This document shows, in pieces, positions 49,251 through 57,624 of a DNA stretch of 64,000 nucleotides (position 1 is its first letter; every line of letters begins with the position of its first letter). Source of the DNA: Methanomassiliicoccus sp. UBA345 (GTDB lineage Archaea > Thermoplasmatota > Thermoplasmata > Methanomassiliicoccales > Methanomassiliicoccaceae); contig DATD01000031.1 in the NCBI GenBank assembly GCA_002504525.1, positions 5,939 through 69,938 of the forward strand. The letters are read 5' to 3'. Both the position numbers and the translations under genes were made by a program. The notes under the pieces are model-generated. The model was not told where the DNA came from, made no database searches, and saw only the letters and a program-made list of their open reading frames with translations.

Positions 49251-50504
49251 TCACGGGGAGAGTGTCTCCATCACCCCGCAGGTGCCGTCGCTGTCCATCT
49301 TCCTGCGGAAGGCCCACGTCAGCAGGAACGGCGCCACGATGGTGGTGGCCATGGACATGAACACCACGATCGCGAACAGGCTGTCCGTGATGGCGCCCAT
49401 CGTGAGGCCGATGGAGGCGATGATTATGCCCACCTCCCCGCGCGGGACCATGCCGATGCCCACGATGTTGGCCGACGCCCTGCCCATGCTCCGCGCCCCC
49501 AACCCACAGCCGATCCACTTGGTCGCAATGGCCAACAGCGTGAGGATGACCGCCAGGACGATCACTTCGGCGAAAGAGGCGATGTTCACCAATAGGCCCA
49601 CATGTATGAAGAAGAACGGCACCAGGAACTCATTGATGGGGTGAAAGTCCTTCTCGCAGGGCCACTTGTCCTTGAACTCGGCGAAGACCATGCCGGCCAG
49701 GAAGGCCCCTATTATGGCCGCGAGGCCAGCATATGATGCCAGGAACGACAGCCCCAGGCATACGATGATGGCGAACGGCAGCGGTGACAGCGCCAAACGC
49801 TTCCTGTCCCCGCACTGGGCCGGTTCCGCCGGCCCCCGGCGCTCCGCGTACTTCCTCCTCATCTTGGGCAGCAGGATGGAGCCTAAGAGGATGACCAGCA
49901 CCACGAAGAGTATCGCCTCGGCGGACACCAAGACGATGTCCAGCAGGCCGCCCGACGAGCCAGCGGAGATGCCCATCACGATAGCCAGTACTATCATGCC
50001 GAGAACATCATCGATGACCGCCGCGCCGATGATGATCCTGGACTCCAGCGCCCTGGTCACTTTCATGTCGCTGATCACTCGGGCGGTGATGCCCACGCTG
50101 GTGGCCACCATGGCCGCGCCGATGAACAGGGCCTCGTTCAATTGGTTGTCGATCGCCATGAACATGGCGAAACCTGCCAGGAACGGCAGTATCACGCCGA
50201 GCACGGCAACGAGGGTGGCGGTCCTGCCCACCTTGCGGAGCTCGCTGAATGGCGTCTCCAGCCCCACCGAGAACAGCAGGAAGATCACCCCCAGCTCGGC
50301 CAGCACCTCGAACAGGCCCAGGTCGATGTCGAGGCTGAGCCATTGGAACAGGATGGTGTTGCCTATGATGATCCCGGCGAATATCTCGCCTATGACCGAG
50401 GATACCCCGAACCTCTCGCACACCAGCCCGGCCACCTTGGCCAGCAGAAAGAGCGCGAATATCTGGAGCATCACCATATCGATCGATAGCCCGTTCATGT
50501 GCAT
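49251..50504 (-). CDS. CPA2 family cation:proton antiporter
   Basis: A 417-residue membrane protein with about twelve segments. The ion-binding motif IIGAAVIDDVLGMIVLA contains the paired aspartates of electrogenic CPA2 antiporters. The start IGEIFAGIIIGN and GVIFLLFSVGLE are typical of KefB/NapA-like proteins. There is no C-terminal RCK domain. Starts at 50504 or 50498 both lie about 25 nt after a TATA-like GGTTAAATATCC (about 50523-50534). Confidence 0.9.
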   Translation of the reverse strand: MHMNGLSIDMVMLQIFALFLLAKVAGLVCERFGVSSVIGEIFAGIIIGNTILFQWLSLDIDLGLFEVLAELGVIFLLFSVGLETPFSELRKVGRTATLVAVLGVILPFLAGFAMFMAIDNQLNEALFIGAAMVATSVGITARVISDMKVTRALESRIIIGAAVIDDVLGMIVLAIVMGISAGSSGGLLDIVLVSAEAILFVVLVILLGSILLPKMRRKYAERRGPAEPAQCGDRKRLALSPLPFAIIVCLGLSFLASYAGLAAIIGAFLAGMVFAEFKDKWPCEKDFHPINEFLVPFFFIHVGLLVNIASFAEVIVLAVILTLLAIATKWIGCGLGARSMGRASANIVGIGMVPRGEVGIIIASIGLTMGAITDSLFAIVVFMSMATTIVAPFLLTWAFRRKMDSDGTCGVMETLSP

Positions 50505-50672
50505 CCCATGTCGGAAATGGCTATAGGATATTTAACCTGCGGGACGGCGGCGCCCGCATCGTTCGCTGCTCGACCTGACCATGGCCGTGGGCCATTATCG
50601 TGGACGATTGATTAATCGTTTTTTTATAGACGATGCTCCCAAACTTTTCCGTACCAAAGGGGGAGAAGCATT

Positions 50673-51602
50673 ATGAAAAGAGCGAATGCGATCATAGCTA
50701 TCGTCCTAGCAGCTGCGCTGGTGGGGGGAGGGATGTGGGCCCTGTCCCATGGAAAGGGAGAGGACCTGCCTCACGATGACGAACCGGGGACCGATCTGCC
50801 TGACGTCCCAGGCAATCTTACCGATCCGATATTCTCGGTCCCTCACCCTGTTGACATCAAGGCGGGAGAGGAAAAGCTCTCCCTTGAGCTAAGTTACCCG
50901 GGCCAGGGCTACGCCGGAACAGAGTACGCATGGAACGAGGAGTATGAGTTCGTCCTCCGCACTTCCGGAAGCGGATGGGACGGAAGGGCGGTGATAAAGG
51001 TGTTCGCCGAAAGGGCCGAGAGCATAGGCGCCAAGTGCATCGTGATCGCCTACGGGGAGAACGGCACCGTGGCATCATGGATGCTCAAAACGGTGCACGG
51101 GAACAATCACCTGAGCGCCGATACCGTGGTGTGGCTCTCCAATGGGACGGACGACCGCACCGACCGATTCAGCGTCCTGTTCAACCGCACCGGTACGTTC
51201 AATGTCACCTTCCAGGCGTTCGACGCTGACTCCGGAGAGCCGCTCTCCGCGCCGGTGAGCGCTGCTGACATGGAGGTGCCGGCGGCCGGCGAGCTGAACA
51301 TCAGGGCGCTCGGAGGGGAATGGAGAGAAGTGGAGAACACCACCTACTTCGTCGTTCTGCTCAACGTCACCAACGAGTGGAACGTACGGCATAGCGTCGA
51401 CGCCGCATACCTGACGCTGTCGTCCGACGGAGCGGAGACGAGAGTAAGCGAGAACGTCACCTCGTTCACCACCCAGGAGCTGGCGCCCGGGCAATCGGCA
51501 CAGTTCCAGGCGTTCTTCCTCATCGAGGAGGGTGCGGGAGATATTGAGCTCATCTACGCCGAGCCGGAAAGGACGCCGGTGAACGTACCGCTCCCGGCCT
51601 AA
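50673..51602 (+). CDS. Secreted or membrane-anchored protein, unknown
   Basis: A 309-residue protein with an N-terminal hydrophobic signal (residues 5-24), an acidic linker and two beta-rich domains. The second (about 200-305) has the pattern of DUF4352-like immunoglobulin-type domains (TTYFVVLLNVTNEWN, TQELAPGQSAQFQAFFLIEE). There are multiple NxT/S sequons (for example NLT, NGT, NVT, NTT), which suit archaeal N-glycosylation. GGGGGAG precedes ATG 50673 and a TTTTTTATAG patch lies near 50619-50628. Function unknown. Confidence 0.8.
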   Translation: MKRANAIIAIVLAAALVGGGMWALSHGKGEDLPHDDEPGTDLPDVPGNLTDPIFSVPHPVDIKAGEEKLSLELSYPGQGYAGTEYAWNEEYEFVLRTSGSGWDGRAVIKVFAERAESIGAKCIVIAYGENGTVASWMLKTVHGNNHLSADTVVWLSNGTDDRTDRFSVLFNRTGTFNVTFQAFDADSGEPLSAPVSAADMEVPAAGELNIRALGGEWREVENTTYFVVLLNVTNEWNVRHSVDAAYLTLSSDGAETRVSENVTSFTTQELAPGQSAQFQAFFLIEEGAGDIELIYAEPERTPVNVPLPA

Positions 51603-51667
51603 ACACCTTCCCTCCTTTTTCAGTCCAGGGCGCCGGGCCAAATATGATGAGCGCAATGATACGGACG

Positions 51668-52486
51668 ATGTCCTCTCCGAACAGCATCGAACTGAACAAC
51701 GGCGTCATCATGCCGGTCTTGGGGCTTGGCACCTACCTGATCGAGCCGAAGCAGGCGAAGAAGGTGGTGCTGGACGCTTTGTCCGTGGGGTACAGGCACA
51801 TCGATACCGCCTCATTCTACGGCAACGAACGGGAGGTTGGAGAGGCCATCAGGGAGAGCGGCATCGACCGTGACGAGGTGTTCGTGACCACCAAGGTGTG
51901 GAACGACGACCATGGCTACGAAAGAGCGAGAGGGGCGTTCCAGCGCAGCCTGAGGCTGCTAGGCATGGACCGCGTCGACCTGTACCTCATCCACTGGCCC
52001 ATGCCCGGCCGGCTTGAGACCTGGCGGGCGCTGGAGTCCATCTATGAGGAAGGGGGCGCCCGCGCCATCGGCGTCAGCAACTTCATGCCCCGGCACCTGG
52101 ACGAGGTGCTGGAGGCCGGCTCGGTGGCGCCGGCGGTGGACCAGGTGGAGATGCACCCCTTCCTGCAGCGCAATGACGTCCTGCGACGCTGCCGCGAGAG
52201 CGGGATCGCCGTGGAGGCCTTCAGCCCCCTGGCCAGGGGAAGGATGCTGGACGATCCGGTCATCGCGGAGGTGGCGTCCAGGAACCGCCGCACCGCGGCC
52301 CAGGTGATGCTTCGATGGTGCGTTCAGCGCGGCGCGGCCGCCCTCCCCAAGACGACCTCCAGGGAACGGATGAAAGAGAACCTGGAGGCTCTCGACTTCG
52401 TCCTCTCGCCGTCCGACATGACGGCCCTGGACGAACTTGAGCGGGACGCCCGGACCACCACATGGGACCCGCGCGAGATGCCATGA
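51668..52486 (+). CDS. Aldo/keto reductase
   Basis: A 272-residue aldo/keto reductase with catalytic residues in IDTASFYGNE (Asp, Tyr), VFVTTKVW (Lys) and LYLIHWP (His), plus the cofactor end LPKTTSRERMKENL. It is a paralogue of 37922-38746. ATG 51668 lies about 30 nt after a TATA-like CCAAATATG (51633-51641), so the in-frame ATGs at 51644-51656 are less likely. Substrate unknown. Confidence 0.93.
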   Translation: MSSPNSIELNNGVIMPVLGLGTYLIEPKQAKKVVLDALSVGYRHIDTASFYGNEREVGEAIRESGIDRDEVFVTTKVWNDDHGYERARGAFQRSLRLLGMDRVDLYLIHWPMPGRLETWRALESIYEEGGARAIGVSNFMPRHLDEVLEAGSVAPAVDQVEMHPFLQRNDVLRRCRESGIAVEAFSPLARGRMLDDPVIAEVASRNRRTAAQVMLRWCVQRGAAALPKTTSRERMKENLEALDFVLSPSDMTALDELERDARTTTWDPREMP

Positions 52487-52534
52487 GCGAGATTCGGGGC
52501 TTAAAGAGATATATGGCCGCTCATATCGCAGGAC

Positions 52535-53224
52535 GTGGTCTCCTTAACTTCCCTTGACCAGGTCATGCTCGTTCTAGGCTATGCGGTCCTGACAGCCGTA
52601 CTGGTCCTACTGACCTACGCCATGGCCATTCTCGTTCTCACCCTGATATCGATCCGGCGCGGCCGCTTCTACTTTCCCCGGCTGATCAAGCCCGGCCTCA
52701 TCATAGTGGAGGGGTTGCTGCGCTCGCTGTGGAGGGCCCTGCGGCTGGACGACAAAGAGCTTACGTCCTTCGCCATACGGCTGCGCAACCAGATGAACCA
52801 TGGCAAGTTCTGCAACGTTCCCATGGAGCGGCGGGCCATATTCCTCCCTCAATGCCTCCGCTCCGCCAAATGCCCGGCCGACCTCACCACCGAAGGACTG
52901 GTATGCCGGAGGTGCATGCGCTGCGACATCGGCAAGGCCATCGATCAGCTGGAGGAGGACGGCCGGAAGGTGTTCATCGTCCCAGGCTCCACCTTCATCA
53001 AGCGCATGATAAAGGCGTACCGGCCACAGGCCATCGTAGGGGTCGGTTGCCTGCTCGAAGTAAAGGAAGGCCTGGAGATGGCCGACGGCATAGACATGGT
53101 GGCGATGGGCGTGGTAACGTCCAAGGACGGGTGCGTGGAGACCACCATGGAGTGGGAGAAGCTCCTGGAAGTGGTCCGCCTCGTTCCGGGCGACCCCTTG
53201 ACGACAGTTAGTTTAGCCTCCTGA
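52535..53224 (+). CDS. DUF116 family membrane-associated cysteine-rich protein
   Basis: A 229-residue protein. One or two N-terminal membrane segments (residues 8-40) precede a cytoplasmic domain with the DUF116 cysteine cluster: LPQCLRSAKCPAD, GLVCRRCMRCDIGKAI, then VPGSTFIKRM and VGVGCLLEV. The cysteines suggest an Fe-S cluster or metal site. The start is GTG at 52535, about 25 nt after AGATATATGG. A QueG-like Fe-S protein gene follows by 16 nt. Function unknown. Confidence 0.88.
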   Translation: MVSLTSLDQVMLVLGYAVLTAVLVLLTYAMAILVLTLISIRRGRFYFPRLIKPGLIIVEGLLRSLWRALRLDDKELTSFAIRLRNQMNHGKFCNVPMERRAIFLPQCLRSAKCPADLTTEGLVCRRCMRCDIGKAIDQLEEDGRKVFIVPGSTFIKRMIKAYRPQAIVGVGCLLEVKEGLEMADGIDMVAMGVVTSKDGCVETTMEWEKLLEVVRLVPGDPLTTVSLAS

Positions 53225-53240
53225 TGCCATACGGAGCGAG

Positions 53241-54050
53241 ATGAACGGGGAGCTGAGGGAGCGACTGGAAGCGAAGTCGGAACAGTTGGACATTCCCCTG
53301 ATAGGGATAGCGCCGGCGGAGCGATGGGGCGAGGAGCCCATGCATCCCTGGGTCCCGGAGCAGTTCAGGCCCCTCTCCATCTGGCCGGAGGTCCGCTCGG
53401 TGGTCGTGATAGGCCTTCCTGTGGACCTGCCGGTGGTGGAGACCGCGCCCTCGATCTACTATCATGAGATGTACAAGACGGTGAACGCCCTCCTCGACCA
53501 GTCGGCCTACCGTCTGGCCCGCTTCCTCGACCGCAGCGGGCATCCGTCCATATACATCCCGCGCGACGGATACGGCTCCCTGACCGTGCTGAAGAAGGAC
53601 CCTTTCGCGTTCTTCTCCCACCGCCACGCGGCCTACCTCGCCGGGCTGGGCAGCTTCGGCGTCAACAACATGCTGCTCACGCCGGCCTACGGGCCCAGGG
53701 TGCGGTTCACCTCCATCTTCACCACCGCCGAGCTGCCAGCCGATAGCATCATGGAGGAGGACCTGTGCACTAGGTGCATGCGCTGCTCCCGGCTGTGCCC
53801 TGCCGAGGCGCTGGACCGGAAGGGCTATCCTGAGGGCATCACTCGGAAGGACGCCTGCATCGCCTACAACGAAAAGCTGTCCGGACGGCATGTGTCGCCG
53901 TGCGGATGGTGCATCAGGGTGTGCCCGGTGGGCGAGGACCGCGAGCGCTTCGAGAGGACCTCGCCGCAGATGTACGAGAGGGAGGATGTGCGCCCGGAGC
54001 TCCACCGCGCCTGGAAGCACGTCCGCTCCCATGGAAGCGAGCAAGACTAA
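53241..54050 (+). CDS. QueG-like 4Fe-4S reductase homologue
   Basis: A 269-residue protein related to the epoxyqueuosine-reductase family. The N-terminal part (SIWPEVRSVVVIGLPV, HRHAAYLAGLGSFGVNNMLL) is the corrinoid-binding-type region. The ferredoxin part has CTRCMRCSRLCPAEAL and a second set in SPCGWCIRVCPVGED. The length is shorter than true QueG and the HEAT-repeat tail is absent, so a different reductase role, perhaps with the neighbouring DUF116 protein, is likely. Confidence 0.85.
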   Translation: MNGELRERLEAKSEQLDIPLIGIAPAERWGEEPMHPWVPEQFRPLSIWPEVRSVVVIGLPVDLPVVETAPSIYYHEMYKTVNALLDQSAYRLARFLDRSGHPSIYIPRDGYGSLTVLKKDPFAFFSHRHAAYLAGLGSFGVNNMLLTPAYGPRVRFTSIFTTAELPADSIMEEDLCTRCMRCSRLCPAEALDRKGYPEGITRKDACIAYNEKLSGRHVSPCGWCIRVCPVGEDRERFERTSPQMYEREDVRPELHRAWKHVRSHGSEQD

Positions 54051-54076
54051 TTACCCCGTTCGGCGTGGGGTGCGAC

Positions 54077-55057
54077 ATGAGCTCCGAAGAGGCGTTGGCG
54101 GACCGCTTCCGCCGCGCGCTGTACGTGTACATGATGGAAGGGCAGGACCTCGACCATGCCGACGAGGATGAAAAGGTCAAGGCGTCGCTCGGCCACATCA
54201 ACCGCACCCTGGCGGAGTTCATGGACGGGAGGATCAACCTCGCCACGGTGAAGTACCGCATGGACAACGAGTTCGTCGAGACGGAATGCTCGTTCCCTCC
54301 CCGCGAGGTCCAGGACGCCCTCAGAGAGGCCGTTCTCGGCATCGACGTCGACGTGATCTCTCCGGCCATACGGCAGCTGGGGGCCATGCCGTATGACCTG
54401 GCCGAGGCCAAGGGCAGGCTGCTGGACGCCGAGGAGTTCGTCCACCGGCAGTCGTCCAGGGGCTCGGTGGGGCGCTCGTTCGCAGGGCCGTTCTCCTCGC
54501 TGCTGATGTGCCTGTGGCACATCCAGGCCCCCAGGATGTGGCCGCTGCGCCACGGCCCGTTGATGGAGCGGCTGCAACGAGAGGGCCTGATCAGGCGGGG
54601 CGATCCGGCCCAGGACCTTGTGGACTACATCGCCTCGGTGCTGGCGATGGCCGAGGCGACGGGAGCGAGGCACACGGACCTCGCGCGCCTGCTGCCGCTG
54701 CTGGACGGCGAGCTGCCGGCAGAGGACGAGAGCATCTCGGGCAGCATCGGCCAAGGGAACGCATCCCTGGAAGCGGGAGAGCAGGACCGCGCTCTCAGAT
54801 GGTTCGACCTGGCCCTGGCGTTCCGGCCGCACAGCGCAGAGGCGATGCACGGCCGCATCGCCGCCTACGAGGGGAAGGGGCTGTACATGATGGCCATCGC
54901 CGAGGCGGAGGCGCTGGTGGAGATGCTACCCGAAGACCTCATGGCCCACCGGCGGCTTCTGGCGCTGTACAAGGGCCGTAAGATGATCCCGGACCATAAC
55001 CGTGAGGTGAGGCGGTTCAAGGCGATAATGGACGCCCGTACCGACGGTTCAGCGTGA
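54077..55057 (+). CDS. TPR-like protein, unknown
   Basis: A 326-residue soluble, helical protein. Residues 235-310 contain at least two tetratricopeptide-like units (GNASLEAGEQDRALRWFDLA, EGKGLYMMAIAEAEALVEML). The N-terminal 230 residues have no domain I recognise. ATG 54077 lies about 25 nt after a TATA-like CTAATTAC (54047-54054). An overlapping open frame that begins inside the Fe-S gene is not used. Confidence 0.78.
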   Translation: MSSEEALADRFRRALYVYMMEGQDLDHADEDEKVKASLGHINRTLAEFMDGRINLATVKYRMDNEFVETECSFPPREVQDALREAVLGIDVDVISPAIRQLGAMPYDLAEAKGRLLDAEEFVHRQSSRGSVGRSFAGPFSSLLMCLWHIQAPRMWPLRHGPLMERLQREGLIRRGDPAQDLVDYIASVLAMAEATGARHTDLARLLPLLDGELPAEDESISGSIGQGNASLEAGEQDRALRWFDLALAFRPHSAEAMHGRIAAYEGKGLYMMAIAEAEALVEMLPEDLMAHRRLLALYKGRKMIPDHNREVRRFKAIMDARTDGSA

Positions 55058-55101
55058 TGCCGGGCCGCAATATCCTTTTAAAGGCTCGGCGTTGACCCAG
55101 C

Positions 55102-56346
55102 GTGAAGGTCCGGCGAGGCGTCTTCAAGAGCGTCCCCAGTCAGGTCAAGTGGCTGATCTACCTGCTCTCCTTCTCCAACATCGGGGCGGGGTACTTCTGG
55201 GTGGCCACCTCTGCCTACCTTCCCGAGAGAGGCCTCACATCAGGGGATATCGGCCTCATACTGGCCGTGAACGGCCTGGCCTTCATCATGGCCGCCATCC
55301 CCCTGGGCGTCATGGCCGACCACAAGGGGCGGAAGAAGATACTGCTGTGGGGGCTGGCAGGGATGCCGCCCGCCCTTCTGATATACGGCTTCACGTCCGA
55401 CTTCGAGTGGTTGCTGATCGCCTCGGCCATCACTGGCGTTTCGGAGGGAGCGTTCATGACCACATGGAACGCCATGATCGCCGACATGACCGCCCCCGAG
55501 AACCGCTCGGAGGCGTTCTCGCTGTCGTTCCTGGCCGCCTCCCTCTCCTCAGGATTCGGCCTGGCGCTGCCTCTTGCGTTCCCGGCCCTGCAGGGAATGA
55601 CCGGCCTCTCCTCGGAGGAGATGCACACGGTGTTCTTCGTCATACTGGCGGCGTTGGCGATGCTCAGCCCCATCACCCTCCGCCGCCTTCTCAAGGGCCA
55701 CAACGAGACGATCGGGGGAGGGATCTCGCTGCGCAAAGGGGAGAACCTGCGCCCCATGCTGAAGTTCTCCGCCCTGAACAGCCTCATCGGACTGGGCGCG
55801 GGGATCATCATCCCCCTCATACCGACCTGGATGTTCCTCCGCTTCGGGGCGGCCGATACTTTCACCGGGCCGCTCATGGCGCTGGCCAGCATGACCATCG
55901 CGTTCGCCTCGGTGGGCAGCGCCGGACTGGCCCGGCGGTTCGGCATGGTGCGGGCGATCGTCATGTGCCAGGGCGCCTCCACCGTGTTCATGATGGCGCT
56001 GGCCTTTGCCCCCGGCATGAACATGGCGGCGCTGTTCTACGTGGTCAGGTCGGCGCTGATGAACATGGCCACCCCGCTGAGCGATTCCTTCCTCATGGGC
56101 CTAATCACCAAGGAGGAGAGGGGACTGGCCAGCGCCATAAACTCCCTGGTGTGGCGCCTGCCGAACTCCGTGACCACGGTCATCGGAGGCTCCCTCCTGG
56201 CCGCAGGGTTCTACGTGCTGCCGTTCGCCCTGGCCACCGCCTGCTACGTCGCCGCCGTATCGCTGTTCTACATCGCCTTCCGCAACCACCAGCCGCTGAA
56301 GGAGGACGCGCCGGCAATAGGCGACCGCCCCTCCCCGCAGGGATAA
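55102..56346 (+). CDS. MFS transporter
   Basis: A 414-residue major facilitator with twelve segments. The loop 2-3 motif is VMADHKGRKKI, a classic MFS A-motif. A second inter-domain loop (LRRLLKGHNETIGGG) is cytoplasmic. It starts with GTG at 55102 after a TATA-like TTTTAAAGG (55075-55083). It resembles multidrug or sugar efflux carriers; the substrate is unknown. Confidence 0.9.
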   Translation: MKVRRGVFKSVPSQVKWLIYLLSFSNIGAGYFWVATSAYLPERGLTSGDIGLILAVNGLAFIMAAIPLGVMADHKGRKKILLWGLAGMPPALLIYGFTSDFEWLLIASAITGVSEGAFMTTWNAMIADMTAPENRSEAFSLSFLAASLSSGFGLALPLAFPALQGMTGLSSEEMHTVFFVILAALAMLSPITLRRLLKGHNETIGGGISLRKGENLRPMLKFSALNSLIGLGAGIIIPLIPTWMFLRFGAADTFTGPLMALASMTIAFASVGSAGLARRFGMVRAIVMCQGASTVFMMALAFAPGMNMAALFYVVRSALMNMATPLSDSFLMGLITKEERGLASAINSLVWRLPNSVTTVIGGSLLAAGFYVLPFALATACYVAAVSLFYIAFRNHQPLKEDAPAIGDRPSPQG

Positions 56347-56449
56347 GCGAGCGATCGAACAGCGCACGATGCTCGCAGCGGGAGGATTTGGCGGCCCCCA
56401 TCAAGGCAGGGTTAATGTATCCTCCCACCCATTGGGATGCGGTGACCAC

Positions 56450-57028
56450 GTGAGGAAGCAGAGGATAGAGTCCCTCACCGATCTGGTGCTCGGCCTGGCC
56501 CTGCCCCTGACCGCCCTCGCCCTCATCCTACGCTCCGGCGAGACCGTCGAGGGCGTGTTCTACAGCCTGTTCTGGTTCACCTTCAGCTTCCTTCCGATCA
56601 GCGTATGGCTGGGCCACTCGAGATTGCTGGAGCATATCGACATCGAGTCACGCACGGTGCTGAGGCTCAGCATCATACTGCTGCTGGTGTTCGTGGAGCC
56701 ATATCTCTTCAGCATCATGGCGTTCGGCGAGGCGGGACATAGCCTGGGCGGCCTGCTTGACGCCACTTCCACACTGTACGCCCTGTGCATTGGAGGCATC
56801 TGGCTGATCCTCGGCGCTCTTCACCACCAGGCGGCCAAGGGCGGGGGGCCGGTAGAGATGATCCGGATGCGCAACGACAGGTTGGTCGATGAGGCCATCT
56901 CCCCCCTGCCAGCGGCCCCGATGTTCAGGGAGATCGACCTGCTGAATATACCGGCAAGGTTCTGGACCTGGTTCCTGTCCGTACCCTCGGGATCGATGCT
57001 GGATGCGGCGAGGAGGGCGAGGGGATGA
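56450..57028 (+). CDS. TMEM175-like (DUF1211) membrane protein
   Basis: A 192-residue protein with about five segments. RIESLTDLVLGLALPLTALAL near the N-terminus is the TMEM175/DUF1211 entry signature, in which an F-S-D-like motif lines a K+ channel; here it is S-L-T-D. The start is GTG at 56450, about 30 nt after a TATA-like TTAATGTA; the in-frame ATG at 56369 adds unrelated residues. It overlaps the DUF998 gene as ATGA. Confidence 0.78.
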   Translation: MRKQRIESLTDLVLGLALPLTALALILRSGETVEGVFYSLFWFTFSFLPISVWLGHSRLLEHIDIESRTVLRLSIILLLVFVEPYLFSIMAFGEAGHSLGGLLDATSTLYALCIGGIWLILGALHHQAAKGGGPVEMIRMRNDRLVDEAISPLPAAPMFREIDLLNIPARFWTWFLSVPSGSMLDAARRARG

Positions 57029-57624
57029 GGAGCGAAGACGTCGATCGGAGCGCCCGTCTCCGGGCGGGCGGCATGCTGTTCGGGGGAAGCGTGCTGTTCC
57101 TGGCGCTCATGCTCCTCGCCGAGTTCCTGTACCCCGGGTACAGCACCTCGCAGCACAACATAAGCCAGCTGGGGGTCGGGCCGTTCCCGTCCGACCTCCT
57201 GTTCAACACCGCGGTCTTCCTGTTCGGCGTTTCCGCCGTGGCTGCCGCCGCCCTGCTGTACCGCGGCGAGCGGGACCGGCTGTTCTGCGCCGTCCTGGCA
57301 GCGGCCGGGGCGGGGGCGATGGGGGTTGGACTATTCCCTCAGGACGTGCCGGCGCCCCATGCCCTCTCCGCCCTGCTTGCCTTCGGGGGCGGTGCAATGG
57401 CCGCCATCCTCTCCTATCGGATAGCGGGGCGGCGCCTAGGACGCATCGGGGCGCTGCTGGGCGCAATCAGCCTGGTGGCCCTAGCGCTGTTCGTGTCCGG
57501 ACTGCATCTGGGCCTGGGCGGAGGAGGCATGGAGCGGATGATCCTCTACCCGACGCTGTTATGGACCCTGTCGATGGGCGCGGTGCTGATGCGGGACGGA
57601 GAGGTCACCGCACCAGTTCGGTGA
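57025..57624 (+). CDS. DUF998 family membrane protein
   Basis: A 199-residue membrane protein with six segments. The extracytoplasmic loop YPGYSTSQHNISQLGVGP and the later GLFPQDVPAPHALSALLAF are hallmarks of DUF998. Function is unknown. ATG 57025 overlaps the TMEM175-like gene stop, and its 3' end overlaps the convergent NYN-LOTUS gene by 20 nt. Confidence 0.85.
   Translation: MRSEDVDRSARLRAGGMLFGGSVLFLALMLLAEFLYPGYSTSQHNISQLGVGPFPSDLLFNTAVFLFGVSAVAAAALLYRGERDRLFCAVLAAAGAGAMGVGLFPQDVPAPHALSALLAFGGGAMAAILSYRIAGRRLGRIGALLGAISLVALALFVSGLHLGLGGGGMERMILYPTLLWTLSMGAVLMRDGEVTAPVR

Noticed and set aside
53241..54050. Calling the Fe-S gene queG
   Set aside because: It is too short, lacks the C-terminal repeat region, and archaea generally use archaeosine rather than queuosine.
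55092..56453. A 453-codon plus-strand open frame over the MFS gene
   Set aside because: It is a frame-shifted shadow of the MFS transporter, which has the expected membrane segments and A-motif.
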